Source: Tilletia caries
Lineage: Eukaryota; Basidiomycota; Exobasidiomycetes; Tilletiales; Tilletiaceae
DNA length: 64,000 nucleotides
Assembly (NCBI GenBank): GCA_032718865.1
Contig: JALUTQ010000035.1
Span: 496,001-560,000, forward strand
Reading direction: 5' to 3'
Shown here: positions 28,884 to 41,231 of the stretch, in pieces
How positions within the stretch are numbered: the stretch's first letter is position 1
How the letters are laid out: each line of letters opens with the position of its first letter
Position numbers and translations under genes: made by a program
The notes under the pieces: generated by a model
The model's input: only the letters and a program-made list of their open reading frames with translations
Database searches by the model: none
What the model was told of the DNA's origin: nothing

Positions 28884-29723
28884 GGCTCGGGACACCTCCC
28901 AAGCATCTCTCGTCAAGGCCACCACCCACTACATACATAGCAGGTTCGCGCGAGACGCCTTAATTGTGCAGTTCTCGAGAAACCTCGCCCCCAAAAAAAG
29001 CCCGCGGCTGTCTCTCACTCTCTTCCTCAAGGAAGAGAAGTATACCTTGCTTCTCTCTCTCATTTCTCTCTCACTCTCTCTCTCTCCCTTTCTGTCTCCT
29101 TTTCTTCCTCAACCTACACGGGCTTCCATCCGCCCTTTCGCTCTTCATTCGGCCTCGGTTTCCTTTGCTCTTTTCGACATCTCGAGATCCGGTCTCAGCT
29201 CGCGTTCCTCCATTTCCGGCGCCAAGAAGATCACGCTTGACCACCAAGGCCCTCCCCTGGCTCGCCGTTCATTCTACTCACTTAGAGAAGAACAGGGGCG
29301 ACAAGCTTACTCAAGCCTTTCACAACACATCGACGACTTTTGGACTCCCATCTCTAACCTAACGTATCAGGCTCGTTCTCATTCTTCTCAACTCAGCTTG
29401 TGAGTTCATTTTCCCCCTGGTCCTTCCCGCCTTTCACGTCGATATGCTAATCTCGCATTCTCTCAATTGCACAGTATCGATACGGCTCAGGTTCCGTCGC
29501 TCTCGCAACTCGGCTTCCGTCCATTTTCAGGCCCTCACAGGTTCAGCTTGTGGCATACAACGGCACTCGACGAGGTACTCAGCCACAAAACTTCTGCTCC
29601 TGCTGCTTCTTTCCTAGACAGGCATAGCTCTGTCTCTGTGCTGTTACGTGCTTGCATCCGCCAAGGTTCTGCTTTAGAGGACCTGCCGGTGCACGCTCCC
29701 CTCCGACTCCTACACCACCCAGC
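28884..29723. other. Pyrimidine-rich leader region of the cyclin gene
   Basis: A long CT-rich tract lies at about 29000-29110. A well-formed intron (GTGAGT, GCTAAT branch point, TTGCACAG) is at about 29401-29475, likely within the 5' untranslated region of the gene that starts at 29724. No separate gene is supported. Confidence 0.5.
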
Positions 29724-32700
29724 ATGTATGCACCCGTTGCGGCCGCTGCCGCCATCGCCGCAAGCGGCCACAGACAGTCGTACCCTACCCTGTCTCGACC
29801 CACCCGGCTTGACGAGATCATGCGTCGCAGCTCTAATTTCCCCGGTCAGGAGCCCTACTACCCGCATCTCCCTCCGCCTCCTCCACCAGCGCTCCACGGC
29901 CAGCAGCACCAGGCGACGGCATCCCAGCAGATGCGCCAGCAAGCCCCCGTCCTTCACCAGGGCCAGGGCGGTCACTACTGGGCTCCGCCTCTCGCGCCGA
30001 GGTTGACGGCCGCGGCTCCTCGGGCTGCATGGCCGCACGAATTGCACGGGATGAGCGCAGCTCGCGTCGATCCCTGGGGTCGATATGCTGCTCCCCCGGC
30101 ACCTATGATGGGCGCCGCGGGTCAACAGTGGAACGGTGCTGGTGTCCAACAGCCGGCAAACGGATTCCCACCGTATGCTCAGCCACATCAGCAACTCGAG
30201 CATCAGCTCCTCCTGCATCACTACTTGTCCAAATTGCAGACTCACCCCGACCATCCGAGCAGGCACCAGGCTGAGGTCTATCACCACCAGCAACAGCAAC
30301 AGCAGCAGGCGCAGGCGCAGCGGTATCAACTGCAGTACTATGGTGCGGCTCATGCCCCGCCAGAGTACCCACCGCAGCAACAGCTCCATCAGCATGCCCA
30401 TTCGCAGCAGGCCTCTAGCTCGAGTCGTCAATGGCCTGCATACATGCAGTCGCAGGCGGCCCGACAGCCCTCTCTCGTCCACCCTGAACAGGCTCCCCCC
30501 GCTCACGACTGGCACGGCTCTGCTGCACCGCAACAGCCGGCTCGACCTGGTTACGAGTCCAACTGGCGGGGTGGAATGGGACCGAGCTGGGGGCCTAATG
30601 AGTGGGCGGCGGACCAGCATGCGCATGCTGCCCCTCAGCAGATGAGTCACAAGGACCGCGCTCGGGATGCGTATGCTGGTCAGACCTGGTCACAGATGGA
30701 TGGAGGCGGACATTATGAGAGCAGGGACCCTGCTTTGGGGGCTTGGGATCGCAAGGAAGCTGCTGCTGCTTCTGAGCACGGATATGGTTACGGATGTGGC
30801 GGCGATGCCCACTTGGCAGTCCCCGGCGCTCGCCCGGATCTCATTCCCCGGGATGACTATGCTCCCGAAGAATGGCATCAGCAATCCGTCCACGATGCTC
30901 GGCAGATTCCCACCTTTGCCGTCGTCTCGCCCGCTCCGCCTCCCTCTCCGACTGGCGCCGCGCACGGTGGAGAGGACAGGACGGGAGCGAACGGCGGCGG
31001 CGGCAGCGGACCGGCGCCACCTTCGCCAGCGACGCTCGACAAGTCGTCGGTCCCCATCTACGAGATCGGCGTGGAGATCGTGAGCGCGGTGTGTAAGTCG
31101 TTGCTCGGCAACGTCGTTCGTTCTGGCAGCTCGGAGCTGTCCAGTCCGCCGCCTTCGCAGCATGAAGACGCTGCTCGAGCTGGTCACCGGTCCCGGCGTA
31201 GCTCGCAGTCTAGGCAGCGGTCAATGTCTCGCTATGCTGGTGGGCTTGGTGTTTACGATTCAAGCGGCGGCGCCCAGGGCCGTAGCTCTGTCAACTCGTC
31301 CTTGGTCAGCTCTTCTCAGCTTGCCTCGTTGCTGTTGCAAGGATCGAGCTCGGCGGAGGCGATCAGCTCGGAGGATAGCAGCGAAGGTAGCTCGGAGCCT
31401 GGCACACCTGCGTCGTCGATCAGCGACACGGATGAGTTTTACCCCAAGCCGATGTCGTTCACCGCTTCGGAGTCGGCGCCATCCCAGTTGCGCTCGGCGG
31501 TCAACTTCTCGTTGGACCAGTCTGGGATTTGGGAACCGAAGAGGGCTGCTGCTGGATGGGCATCGTCCAGTCCCTCCATGGCAAGCCACTTCGACCACGG
31601 CCGGAAGTCGGAGAGTTATCCTCAGAGGCCGACTGGGCTCGGGCAGAACCTGGCGTTGAACCAGGGTACCTCGTACTCGTCTGCAAAGACGGCGACGCAA
31701 GATGCAGGATTTGAGGAGGAAGACGAGCGCTCTCCGAGCTCTAACCTGCTCTTTGATGGTCCGCTGAATCTGATGTCTCCCTCCTGGCCTTGGACCACGG
31801 TCGCGGACGACTTCCACAGTCTGCCCATCTGCCACGGTCGCAGCCATCCGTTCAAGGTGTTCGCCATGATGGAAGACGCCTTTGTCTTCCGCTCGCACCT
31901 GGAACAGTCCGGCGCGTCGTCGCCGACGATGAACACGGATATCAAGACTGCGTTTGCTCGCTTTGCTCACCAGGTTCTCTCTCAGACGTTGCTCTCGCCC
32001 ACCGCCTTTATGCTCGGGCTTCTCTACATTCTTCGAGTGCCTTCGCTCGTCTTGGCCAGCGACGGTACCGTCAAGGATGAAGCGAAGGCGCTGTTTGCTG
32101 AGCCACCCTCGGCCGCGCCCTTTAAGCTCTTCACGCTGGGTATGATGATTGCCAACAAGCAGCTCGACGATAATACCTTTACCAACCGGACCTGGCAGGA
32201 AGTCACGGGGATCCCGCTTCCGGACCTGAACCGCCTGGAACGCTTCTACCTCGAGCGGTGTCACTTTGAGATCAGCGTGCCTCCGGAGGTATGGTACGCC
32301 TTCCTTGGCCGGCTCCAGGATCGGGAGGGCGAGCGTCGGGCCCAGTCCGCCCGCGCCAGTCTGCAGTCGCCCACTTCGATGGCGGGCAGCAGCAGCCTTG
32401 AGCACAATGGATTTGACTCCATCGTGAGCTCGGAGTGCTCGCGCCGGGTCGCTGCGATCCTCAAGACGCTCTTGAACGGCGAAGAGTCCATCTCGCCCAT
32501 CTTGGGTAGCGTGGGTGAGCCAGCTTTGGGCCTGGCGGACGAGATGATGATGGAGGAGGAGGCGGCGTCGTCGTCGTCGCTGCCGCTGCCGCCACCTTCG
32601 AGGACGGGGGCGGGTGTGATGGTGGATTCGGAATCTTCGATGTCGTACCTTGCGGCTCGGGATTGCTCTGGGCGACCGGAGAACCCGCGCTATTCGGCGC

Positions 32701-32957
32701 CGGCGTATCATCCTGGGGCAGATGTGTAAGTCCAGACATGATCGATCATAAAGGTGATATTCCATCTGTAGGGCTTTTGCTGACCCCACCTCGACGGCTT
32801 CTTTTTTCACAGCTTCGATGATGACACCGGCCCATTCAAGCAGCGGGCTTACAGTCCTCGCTCCACTGGTGCGATTTCGGGTCGATCGGGATCATTCGGG
32901 ACCACTGCGTTCGAATTTCCTCGATCGCAGTCCGACCCGGCCACTTTGTGTGCCTGA
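29724..32957 (+). CDS. PHO80-family cyclin with Gln-rich N-terminus
   Basis: Regulatory subunit for a Pho85-type cyclin-dependent kinase, by family. 1,048 aa in two exons (29724-32725 and 32813-32957; intron GTAAGT...TTCACAG, phase 2; without the splice the frame would end four codons later). Residues about 1-340 are Gln/His/Pro/Tyr-rich and disordered. A Ser-rich part with RSRRSS motifs follows. The cyclin box is at about residues 725-870: FAHQVLSQTLLSPTAFMLGL, LYILRVPSLV, KLFTLGMMIANKQLDDNTFT, NRTWQEVTGIPLPDLNRLE and FEISVPPEVWYAFLGRL. The tail is acidic, then Ser-rich. The length is much greater than yeast Pcl cyclins but common for filamentous and basidiomycete members. The start (MYAPVAAA) is the first ATG after the leader intron. 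Confidence 0.85.
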
Positions 32958-33991
32958 ACACCGGCTAGGCTACGACGGGGAAGGAACACCCATACCAGCA
33001 CGAACTCGATCCCGGGACGGCGGGGTTGTCAACTTTCGAGACGGGGCAAGGACGACTGCTGCCACGCGTCGCTTTATTCTTCTTTTTCACTTTCTGCTCC
33101 TCCTCTTCCGGCTCCCCAGGCCTCTTTTTTTTCCCGTTTCCTTTCGCAGCTTGCGCTGAGCCTTTTGGTTTCATCTTCAGACCTGCCCCTCTGTTCTTTT
33201 CGGGTACATATCATATCGAAACTCCCCCACAAAAGGGACGGGGATCCCGAGGGGATCTTGCTCCTCGCACAACGACAGGCTCGACTCTTTTCTCGTTACC
33301 CCCCGTCCCAACCCCCCATCCGTCTGCGGCGCCTTTCTTCCTCCTTCCACTCTTTAATCACCATACCACCTCAAGCTTCTTGCAAGGCCCCCCTTCCTCT
33401 ACCACACAAGACAAAAACACACACACAACAACACATAAAAAGACCTCCTTCGATCGACCCCATCGTCCCGCTTGGCGTCTCCCGGTTCTCTTTTTCTTCT
33501 TTTCTTCTCCAGCCCTCCCCAACTTCGTTACTCTACGGTTATCTCGTTCGTGATCGCAACAACTTGCTTCGCCCGATCATCGACAACTACTCGTTGAGGC
33601 CCCCTTTGTACCAGAAGACGCACTCAAGCGCGTTTCTTCTCTTTCGGCGGCGGCGACTGCTGTGTACCCTCCCTTCGCCCCGCTCCGCCGCCTCCGCCCC
33701 CTCTCCTGCGGCTATTTACTTTGTCACTCTCCGACTTATCTCTCGATCGGTACTCTCCAGTTGAGCTTGCCCGGAGCCTTGCCTGGCAACGCTTCGCCAT
33801 CATATCTTTTTTTTTTTCGTCCTTGATGAAGCGATGTAGTCCCGGGCGGAAAGGCCGCCATAATGATGTACGTACATACATTTGGCTCTACCCTAGAGCT
33901 TGTCGTAAGTTCCACCCCATTGACGCTGTCATAGTACGGGGAGTGACTCGAATGCTTGGGTAGCGACCGTGATCCGATGATGAAGTCCGCT
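32958..33991. other. Convergent intergenic region, pyrimidine-rich
   Basis: The 3' sides of the cyclin gene and SLX1. Open frames here on the plus strand are Ser/Pro/Leu-rich products of CT-rich DNA and lack coding signals. I see no gene. Confidence 0.5.
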
Positions 33992-36068
33992 TTACTCTGA
34001 GAAAGGATCCTCGTCGTCCTCATCGACCTTGGTAGCCTTCTTCTTCCTGCCTCTTGTGCTAGTCGAAGCAGTCGCATCTCCGGTCGTAGCAGCCTTTTTC
34101 CTCCCGCGCTTCGAGCTCGCCGACGCACGGCCTTGCCCTTGCTCGTCCCCTTCCTCAGCAGCAGCAGCCGAGGCCAACGCCTTCTCCACCTCCTTTTCCC
34201 TCTTTTTGCGCTCCTTCTCCACTTCCTTCTCCTTCTGCTTCCGCTCCTTCTCAGAAGTACGGACCAGCTGTCGATCTTCGAGCGTGGCCATCTTGAGTCC
34301 TTCCTTCTGGGCTCGTTCTCGGAGGCGATACATACCGCGAACGACGGAGGACCATGTGGCCAGAATGTGCACCGGGTTGGCGCCGCTGAGGGAGGAAGTC
34401 TGGCAGTGTTGGGACGGACAACGACCGAACGTGGGCAGGACGTACAGTTTCTGTTCGCGAGAAGGGATGGTGGGATCTGCTGGTTTGGAGTGATACGCCT
34501 CTTCTTGGGCGAGGAATGTGGAAGCGAGGCAGTGGATATGGTATACTTGCGTGCAGCGGGCTGCACTTGCCGCCTTGGAGTGTGTTGTCGGACAGAGGAC
34601 ATAGCTCAGATAATCCTGTTCAGGAGAGAAAGGGTTCGTTAAGTTTGTACATAGCGTCGGACATAAAGCAATCCCCACCGTGGAATCACGCACCAGTAGA
34701 TCCACATCGTTCTTGCACTTCCCACACGGTAATCTTAGCTGCGAGGGAGCCTGTGGGGGTTCTGGGATGACTTCCTGGACCATGTCGTCCTCATCCTCAT
34801 CCTCAACTTCGTTCTCGCCGGCATCGATGATGGTGGAAGTGTTGGCACGGGAACGTTGGCTGATCTCTGAGAGAAAGGCATCCCATGAGACTGTGCCTGG
34901 GGAGATCAGGGAGCGTGCCTCCAGCGTACGCTGAATGTGTGCCCATTGGATGTCGCTCACATCGGCTGTGAGTGTGTGTGGACGGGCGAGGCCATTAGCC
35001 GCTCAAAATTGAAAGAATGACCAGCGTCGTATATCAGAACCGGGACATACCATCGTCGAACTCGGCGTTCTCCTTGACTCTCCGTTTGCCCTTTTCCGCG
35101 GTATTGCTAGGAAGGTCTTGGCTCGAGCTTCCAATTGGGAAGTCTTGCTGCAGCTCTTCCCAGGAGGCGTTGATAGCCATGCTGGCGAGGTGAGCCTGAT
35201 CCGGAGCGATGTCGGTGAAGTGTTCACCCCAGCGAGCGGTGATTACCGGTACCTGAGTGAGTGAGGATCCGGACGCTGCGAGGCTCTCCTTCTTTCTATT
35301 CAGTTTCCGTAGCGTCTTTGTTTCCTTCTCAGCTTCCGTCTTGGGGATCCTCTTGAGGTCTGGTCGCTTGAACGCGTCTGAGGCTTCATTCTGGAAGAGG
35401 TGGAGAAGGGGTACGACGGAGCCGTCTACGCCTTTGAAAGAGCCTGTCGGTGCGGGAGTGAGCGAAGCGGGAGGAAGGACTCTTGAGCGTGAGGTAGTCC
35501 GAACTTGGGTTTGGGCGGTAGAGGCGACGCCGGTCATGGTCGATGTCCAGGCCGCTTGGGCTTCCAAACGCTTCCAGGCGAAGGCAGTCCATTCGGCCAG
35601 GAAGGTAAGTTTGAGTGACCACGCAGAGAAAGGCTCGGACTGGAGCAAGGCGCGGAGGACGATGATGCGGAAGAGAGCCGAGGTGAAGGGGGATGATGGC
35701 CGGCCCCTTCGTCCGCGAACCGAAGGGAAGAGAGGAGAGCCAGCCTGGGGATGTGGCGGGACGTGCCTCAGCGTGCGACTGAGGTGAGGATGCTGCCACG
35801 CCCACTCGAACATCAGGGCAGACAGTCGGGAGGGGAATCCATGCACGAGCACATCCACCCGCCACGGCCGACCGCGCCGAGTCCGCTTGGCTCCCCCGAG
35901 GGCCAGGATCCCATTGTGTTGCTTGAGCCGACGAGGTGGATTCGGCGTTGAGCCCACGTAGGCTGAGCCGGTGGGCGTCTGCTTGCGGCCTGCGTACGAG
36001 CGGAGCAAGTAGCACGCGTAGAACGACGGCAGCGTGTGGGCCCCAGCGGAGACCGTGGCGCGGACCAT
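33992..36068 (-). CDS. SLX1: Structure-specific endonuclease subunit SLX1
   Basis: Catalytic GIY-YIG subunit of the SLX1-SLX4 resolvase, cutting branched DNA in repair and rDNA maintenance. 637 aa in three exons: 36068-35051, 34965-34694 and 34615-33992. The nuclease domain is at residues 14-95: [36 protein letters not shown] and the glutamate in FEWAWQHP. The C-terminal zinc domain reads [28 protein letters not shown] and FGRCPSQHC. The 78-nt second intron splits this domain and is itself open, so it is easy to miss. About 230 residues of Ser/Thr/Lys-rich sequence separate the two domains, and a Lys/Glu-rich tail follows, making the protein almost twice the usual 300-400 aa. It is divergent from the thioesterase gene. 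Confidence 0.88.
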
Positions 36069-36487
36069 TTGTCTTTCTTTGCTTCTGTTGTTCACTCACT
36101 GGTTCCCTCTTCTCATCCCGCGCGAACGCATGCGCAAACGTCTCGTCTCGTCTCTAGTGGAACGCGTCGCGTCGCGAGGTCGATGGTCGCACCGCGTCGC
36201 CACGCGCCGGTGAGGCGCTGAGGTCGGCTGAGGTGAAAGCCGAGGCTGCACAGGGCGTTGCACTTGGAGGTGAGCTGAGGAAGAGTGTAGGCAGAAGGAA
36301 CAAGGAACAACGGACGGACAGCTTCCTCGTCGACGTCCTCATCCCTTTACTCTTTGCTCTGCCTCATCTCGCTTTGGATTGGAGAGGAATTCCAGCGCTC
36401 GTCTCTCCCTCTCTCCCATCTTCTATACACACACTCTCTCTCTCACTCCTTTGACCTTTATATACACTCCAAGGATTAAGATCAATA
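36069..36487. other. Divergent promoter region, SLX1 / thioesterase
   Basis: 419 bp between opposite starts. The right half is CT-rich. A TATATA at 36459 is only about 25 bp from the thioesterase ATG, too close to be a convincing TATA box. Confidence 0.4.
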
Positions 36488-37609
36488 ATGACCGCTCAGT
36501 TCGACCCTTCGAAGCGCCCGACGAGCTTCTACGAATTCATTGCGCTGCGTCGCGTCGATGGCCATGGTCCTCCCGCCACCCGCGAGGTCCGCTACTCGAC
36601 CGTCTACCCACCGCGGTCCTTTGGCTCGCCCATAGCCTTCGGAGGCTCCGTCCTCGCCCCCGCCGCGCAGGCCGCCTTTTGTGCATTGCAAGAGATTGCA
36701 GGAGACGCAGCCTCGGCATCGGCATACTCGCCCTACAGCTTTCAAGGCTGCTTCGTCGGAGCGTCGAGTATCAAACAGGCGCTGGATATTCACGTCAAGA
36801 CGGTCAGATTCACCAATTCCTTTGCCACCTTCCTCATCGAGACCTCCCAGACCGACAGCAAGGGCAAAACCAGGAAGAGCGTGGTAGCCACCTTTGACTT
36901 TATTCGGCCCAGTCAAGCCATTCTCGACCTTAAGCCGATTCCCAAGAACCCGGTCACTGGTCTGTCCTGGTCGGCACCGGAAAAGCTGATGAGCTACTAC
37001 GACGAGATCGACCAACGGGTGGCTTCGGGCAAGCCAAGTCCGCATGCCGCTGCCGTCGAGCGTCTGATCATGGTGGAGTGGACCGACATCCTTGAGGTCC
37101 GGATCCCGCCGAACTCGTTCACTGGTGAAACGATGGGCGGCCTCGTGCCCACCCTGAAGACGAGCCAGGACCACCTCCACCCGACCGAGAAGCGGGCCGC
37201 CGACTGGCAGCGGTATAGGACGCCCTTCACCGCCGACGCGATTGCGAAGGACGCATTTGCTCAGTCGGGCTTGGATATCACGCCCGCTTCGGCCAATACG
37301 GCGGCCATGTGCCACATCGCCGATACCCGTCTGGCCTGGATGACCCCGGCCACAGCGGCGATCTCGCTCCAGCAACTCGACTTCACCGCCACCTTGGACT
37401 TCTCGATCCGCTTCCACCGGTCCCAGAAGGAGCTTCATGCCGATCAATGGTTCCTTCGGGAGATGAGGGGCGTCTCCGCAGCGGAAGGGCGGTCCTTTGG
37501 GGAGGCCAGGTTTTGGGATCGACAGGGTAACTTGACCCTCACTATGTCGCAGCAGTGCCTCCTCCGTCCTCGTAATGCCGACAGCAAGCCGCTTCCATTC
37601 AAATTGTAG
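36488..37609 (+). CDS. Acyl-CoA thioesterase, TesB/type II double hotdog
   Basis: Hydrolyses acyl-CoA to fatty acid and CoA, by family. 373 aa, intronless. The N-terminal hotdog reads FGGSVLAPAAQAAFCALQ, SFQGCFVGASSIKQALDIHV and VRFTNSFATFLIE. The C-terminal hotdog reads LQQLDFTATLDFSIRFHR, ADQWFLREMRGVSAAEGRSF and EARFWDRQGNLTLTMSQQ, the classic TesB pattern (Asp/Thr/Gln catalytic region and WDxxGxL). It ends FKL. That resembles but does not match a canonical SKL-type peroxisomal signal, so peroxisomal location is possible only. Length and start (first ATG after a CT-rich leader) are normal. Confidence 0.85.
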   Translation: MTAQFDPSKRPTSFYEFIALRRVDGHGPPATREVRYSTVYPPRSFGSPIAFGGSVLAPAAQAAFCALQEIAGDAASASAYSPYSFQGCFVGASSIKQALDIHVKTVRFTNSFATFLIETSQTDSKGKTRKSVVATFDFIRPSQAILDLKPIPKNPVTGLSWSAPEKLMSYYDEIDQRVASGKPSPHAAAVERLIMVEWTDILEVRIPPNSFTGETMGGLVPTLKTSQDHLHPTEKRAADWQRYRTPFTADAIAKDAFAQSGLDITPASANTAAMCHIADTRLAWMTPATAAISLQQLDFTATLDFSIRFHRSQKELHADQWFLREMRGVSAAEGRSFGEARFWDRQGNLTLTMSQQCLLRPRNADSKPLPFKL

Positions 37610-37820
37610 ACGTTATCCCTCCTCTGGCCCCATCTAGACATAGAACACCTGCTTGTAGGCCTTTCGTGCTTCCACTTCCTCCGTCGACAGCCTGGGCAGC
37701 TCTGACCACCCAATTCATTCCATGTCGCTCTCACATCTCTCACATCTTATCACGTCCTCTCATGTGCCTTTCCAATGTACGATGACTGCACCTTCCCACT
37801 TTTGTCTTTTTCCATTCGTG

Positions 37821-39204
37821 CTATAACATTTCGACTCGGCCTTGTTCGACCAAGAATTGTACGCTTTTATATCTTAGCAGATGGATCGAGCCCTTGACCA
37901 GTTCGACCATCTCGCCGCTGAAAAGAGCCGGAATAAAGCACGTTTGGGAAGGATCGTCAGCCGAATTCCGGCCCCTGGGGAGGAAGATGGCAAGGGACGG
38001 AGGGAGGGTACTCACTCTGGTAGCTGCAATTGACCGCAATCGTGTCGACACCTGACGAAGGCCGGCTCGTCCAAGTCTGGCTTGACCACTGCGTGTCCAA
38101 GGAGAACGTTGAGTATTCGGGATAGAAGGACTAACACGGAACAAGAAACTCGGACAGCTCACCCATGTCACCCGACGGTCCCCCGCTGAGCCCTCCGCCT
38201 GTGTCTGCCAGACTGTGCATCTTGTCTGGCAGGTACGACAGCACCGATGCATTCAGGTGCGCCGTTTGCAGCTCATTGTACCTATACCCATCAAGTGATG
38301 AAGGTGAGCTAATGTCCTCCGCAATAAGGACGGGGCGATAGGTGTAATGCACTCACTTCTTGACGTAGCCTAGCTCAACATCTGATAATCGTGCCTGCAC
38401 ATTTTGCTCGGAAGCAATGTGCCTCGCGAACTTCTCGATCTTCAGGAGAAGAGAAGAAGGAGTCAGTATATGTGTATGCATGCGGAAGGGTTGTTGTGAT
38501 GAGGTTCGCCCCCTTTTTTTGGTTGCTCACCTTGCATAGTCTCGTCCTCAGGTATGCTTTGAGGAGCCACCGCGCACGCTCGAGGTCGAGCTGGACGAGA
38601 GAGAGACGGAGGTGTTCTTCTTGGGACGTCGCCGAGTCTGATAATAATGAGTCCACGATGGTCTGGAAGAGAGGGGAAGAAAGGGTGCACAGTGTTGTCA
38701 GTGGCCACACGCACAACATGCACAGCGAGGCATTCAGGTAACGCAACGCACCACTTGCTGATCAATCTGGTCAATCACCCCGTCGACCACGTCGCCCTTC
38801 CATCGCAAGATATCAGGCGAGCCGCGCTCCTCCATCCAGGCGCGGGACAGTTTGGTGATCTCCGGAAGCGACTCGGCGTCGTGCAGTTCCGGATCGAGCT
38901 GGTTGCCATCGAGGCCGCCGAGACCGTCACCATAGGCGGAGGGTGAGCCGAAGCGGTTCCTTTCGGGCGCGGATCCTCCTGCGGAGACGGACGGGCGGGA
39001 GCTGCCGCCTGCTGTTGCGCGGTAGGAGGAGGAGCCTGCTGCTGCGGGTGCTGCTGATGAGCTGCCCAGGGCCTCGTCCTCGTCCTCGTCTTCGTCGTCG
39101 TCGAGGGGGAAGAAGCGGTTGACGAGCGGGGCGGACTGTTGCTGCTGCTGCTGCTGCTGCTGCTCCTCCTCCTCCTCGTCGTCGTCGTCGTCCATGCGAT
39201 ACAT
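37821..39204 (-). CDS. SLD5: GINS complex subunit SLD5
   Basis: Subunit of the GINS tetramer in the CMG replicative helicase. 318 aa in six exons: 39204-38752, 38662-38531, 38439-38357, 38281-38163, 38088-38016 and 37917-37821; all introns are GT-AG and the frame is kept. The A-domain is recognisable: LSRAWMEERGSPDILRW, QLDLERARWLLKAYLRTRL, KIEKFARHI and LGYVKKYNELQTAHLNASVL. The small C-terminal B-domain reads GEMVELVKGSIHLLRYKSV and ends VEQGRVEML. The first 45 residues are low complexity (five Asp, five Glu, nine Gln, then DDDEDEDEDE). The first intron has two possible donors three codons apart; GTGCGT was chosen. It is divergent from the WD-repeat gene with 245 bp between starts. Confidence 0.88.
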
Positions 39205-39449
39205 GATGGCAGCCAGCGTCTTTCCTTTCTGTGTATATGTATGTATGCTCTTTCCTTGCTGGTGCTGCTGTCCGTCGGCCTTCTCTCCCTTCCCAACCTC
39301 GGCGCGCTGGACGAGATCAACACGCGACGCGACGCGTTCTGCCCAAACGCCGACACGTGGATCCAAACACCGAAGAACAACACTCCCACCTTCTTCGCGC
39401 TCTGGATGGGTACCTCAACACATACATACACACACACAGTGACGCCAGC

Positions 39450-41231
39450 ATGCCACAGACGCTCGCAGGGAAGGAACCCTGGCCGCGCTTCAAGGGCACG
39501 GAAGATGCGCTCGTGCTCTGCGCCGGCCGCACCTCAGCCACGGCCGACCTGCTCGCCATCGGCAGCCAGTCCCGCCTCCAGGTCCTCCAAGTCCTGCCCA
39601 GACTCGCACCCCATTATGGCAGGGCGAACGAAGGAGAGGCGGAAGGGGACGATCGGATGCGACGCGGGGAGGCGAGTGGCGCGAGGTTTGCGGTGCCGGA
39701 GAGTCTGATTCGGTTCGATGTCGAGGCGCCTGTTACTGCGATTGCGTGGAGTCCGGTTGCGGTTGGGCCTCTGCCTGTCGCTGAGCATCTCGGTTCAGAC
39801 GATGGCAAAGGCGGTATGCGGATAGAGTGAGTCGCTTTGCTTTCATCCATGGCTGTAGAGGGAATGTCCCGGGCTCATCACTTTCATTCTCATTGTCTCT
39901 GCAGGGTGGCCGCTGCTTTGGAAGACGGACGAGTGGTCGTCTTCTCCCATTCGGCGGGTCAGACCACATCGCTTGCGCTGGGACAAGTCTCGGGGAGGGT
40001 CAACAGTCTGGACTGGCTCAATGTCGGGGACATCAGCTATCTCGCCGCTGCCCAAGGTGAGCTGCTGCTCTCTTGCGTCATTGAACTGCATCGACCTGTG
40101 GTGCATATACTGATTCCCATCCTTGTGCGTGTTTCATGAACACAGCTAATGGAACGCTGACCATCTGGACCTTGGAGCCGACTGAGGACGAAGACGACGT
40201 TCGAGATGGTCAAGACGATCAACCAGGCATCCTCGCACGGGAGCCCCATATTGTCCGACAAGCATTCACCTATCCATTCCCCCTCCTCACCGCCGCTTTC
40301 CACCCACATGCCACCGGCACCCTGCTCGTCCTAGACGCAGCTGGATCTCTCCGCATGCTGGACTGGCTCGATCCCACCCTGTCATCCAGAACGAACAAGG
40401 CGTCCTCGCTCGGGTCGAGCTTGACTGCTCGCAAGCTCAGAGCGCAGCATACATTTGTAGACCCGAGAGCGTACTCGAATGCTCGGTCCATCGGACGCGG
40501 AGGCGGCGCTGTCGCGTCGGGATCGGCCACGAATGCGTTTACTAGAAGTACTCAGAGCGGATCGGCGAGCTGGAAGCCGCAGGATGAAAATGTGGTCGGG
40601 GCGCTCATTGATGGGAGATGGTCCATCTGGGACAGTCGCACGAGCGCAGGGAATGGGCTCCCTGTCGAACAGGGCGAGTCCTACCCTGAGCGTGGAGGTG
40701 GTGGCTTCAAGTGAGTAGCTGTTCAGGTCCACGAACCGGTTTGCGTTGCACGACAAACAACTGAACACTCTGGCTCTCAAACACAGATGGTGCCCTACCA
40801 ATGCACAGCTCTTTATGACGTTTTCTACCGCTTCCAATTCGGCTGCATCCAACGGGACATCGCAAGGCGCAGGATCAAGCTTCGGAGCGGCGGAAGATTA
40901 CCCGCTCACCATCTACGACCGTTCCTCCCTCACTCTCTCGGGAGCCCCGCGACGGATTTCAAACTCGGAACTGCTGCCGTACGAGATCAGGGTGTCAAGT
41001 GCGTTCCATGGCATTCCTGCGAAAACTGGACAGCTCGGCGCGAGTGCGGGAGGAGGCGTGGTGAAGGGAGAGAGGGTCCGAGATGCGGAATGGGTCGGGA
41101 GCACCCTGGGAGGAGGGGTTCGGTCCGGCGGTATCGGCGCTGGCGGTGCTGGCGGGGGGCTGGGCGACGTCGTGGCCGTCGCCATGGGTCGCGAGGTCGT
41201 CTTTGTATCGCTCGCCCTCAACCGCAATTGA
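39450..41231 (+). CDS. WD-repeat-like protein
   Basis: 512 aa in four exons (39450-39826, 39905-40056, 40146-40710 and 40787-41231; all GT-AG, frame kept). Repeating beta-propeller features are visible: [73 protein letters not shown] and [17 protein letters not shown]. The blades are degenerate, with few true WD dipeptides. The C-terminal part is Gly/Ser-rich and ends in a beta strand ([17 protein letters not shown]). A nucleoporin such as Nup37 or another small propeller scaffold is conceivable, but I have no motif that decides it. It is followed 137 bp later by the GPATCH1-like gene on the same strand. Confidence 0.65.

Noticed and set aside
31260..32810. Long minus-strand frame opposite the cyclin gene
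   Set aside because: Arg-rich shadow of a GC-rich coding sequence; the plus strand carries an unmistakable cyclin box.
33026..33764. Overlapping plus-strand frames after the cyclin gene
   Set aside because: Products of CT-rich DNA (Leu/Ser/Pro/Phe runs) without codon bias, start context or motif.
36459..36464. TATATA as TATA box of the thioesterase gene
   Set aside because: About 25 bp before the ATG, too close to leave a transcription start and leader.
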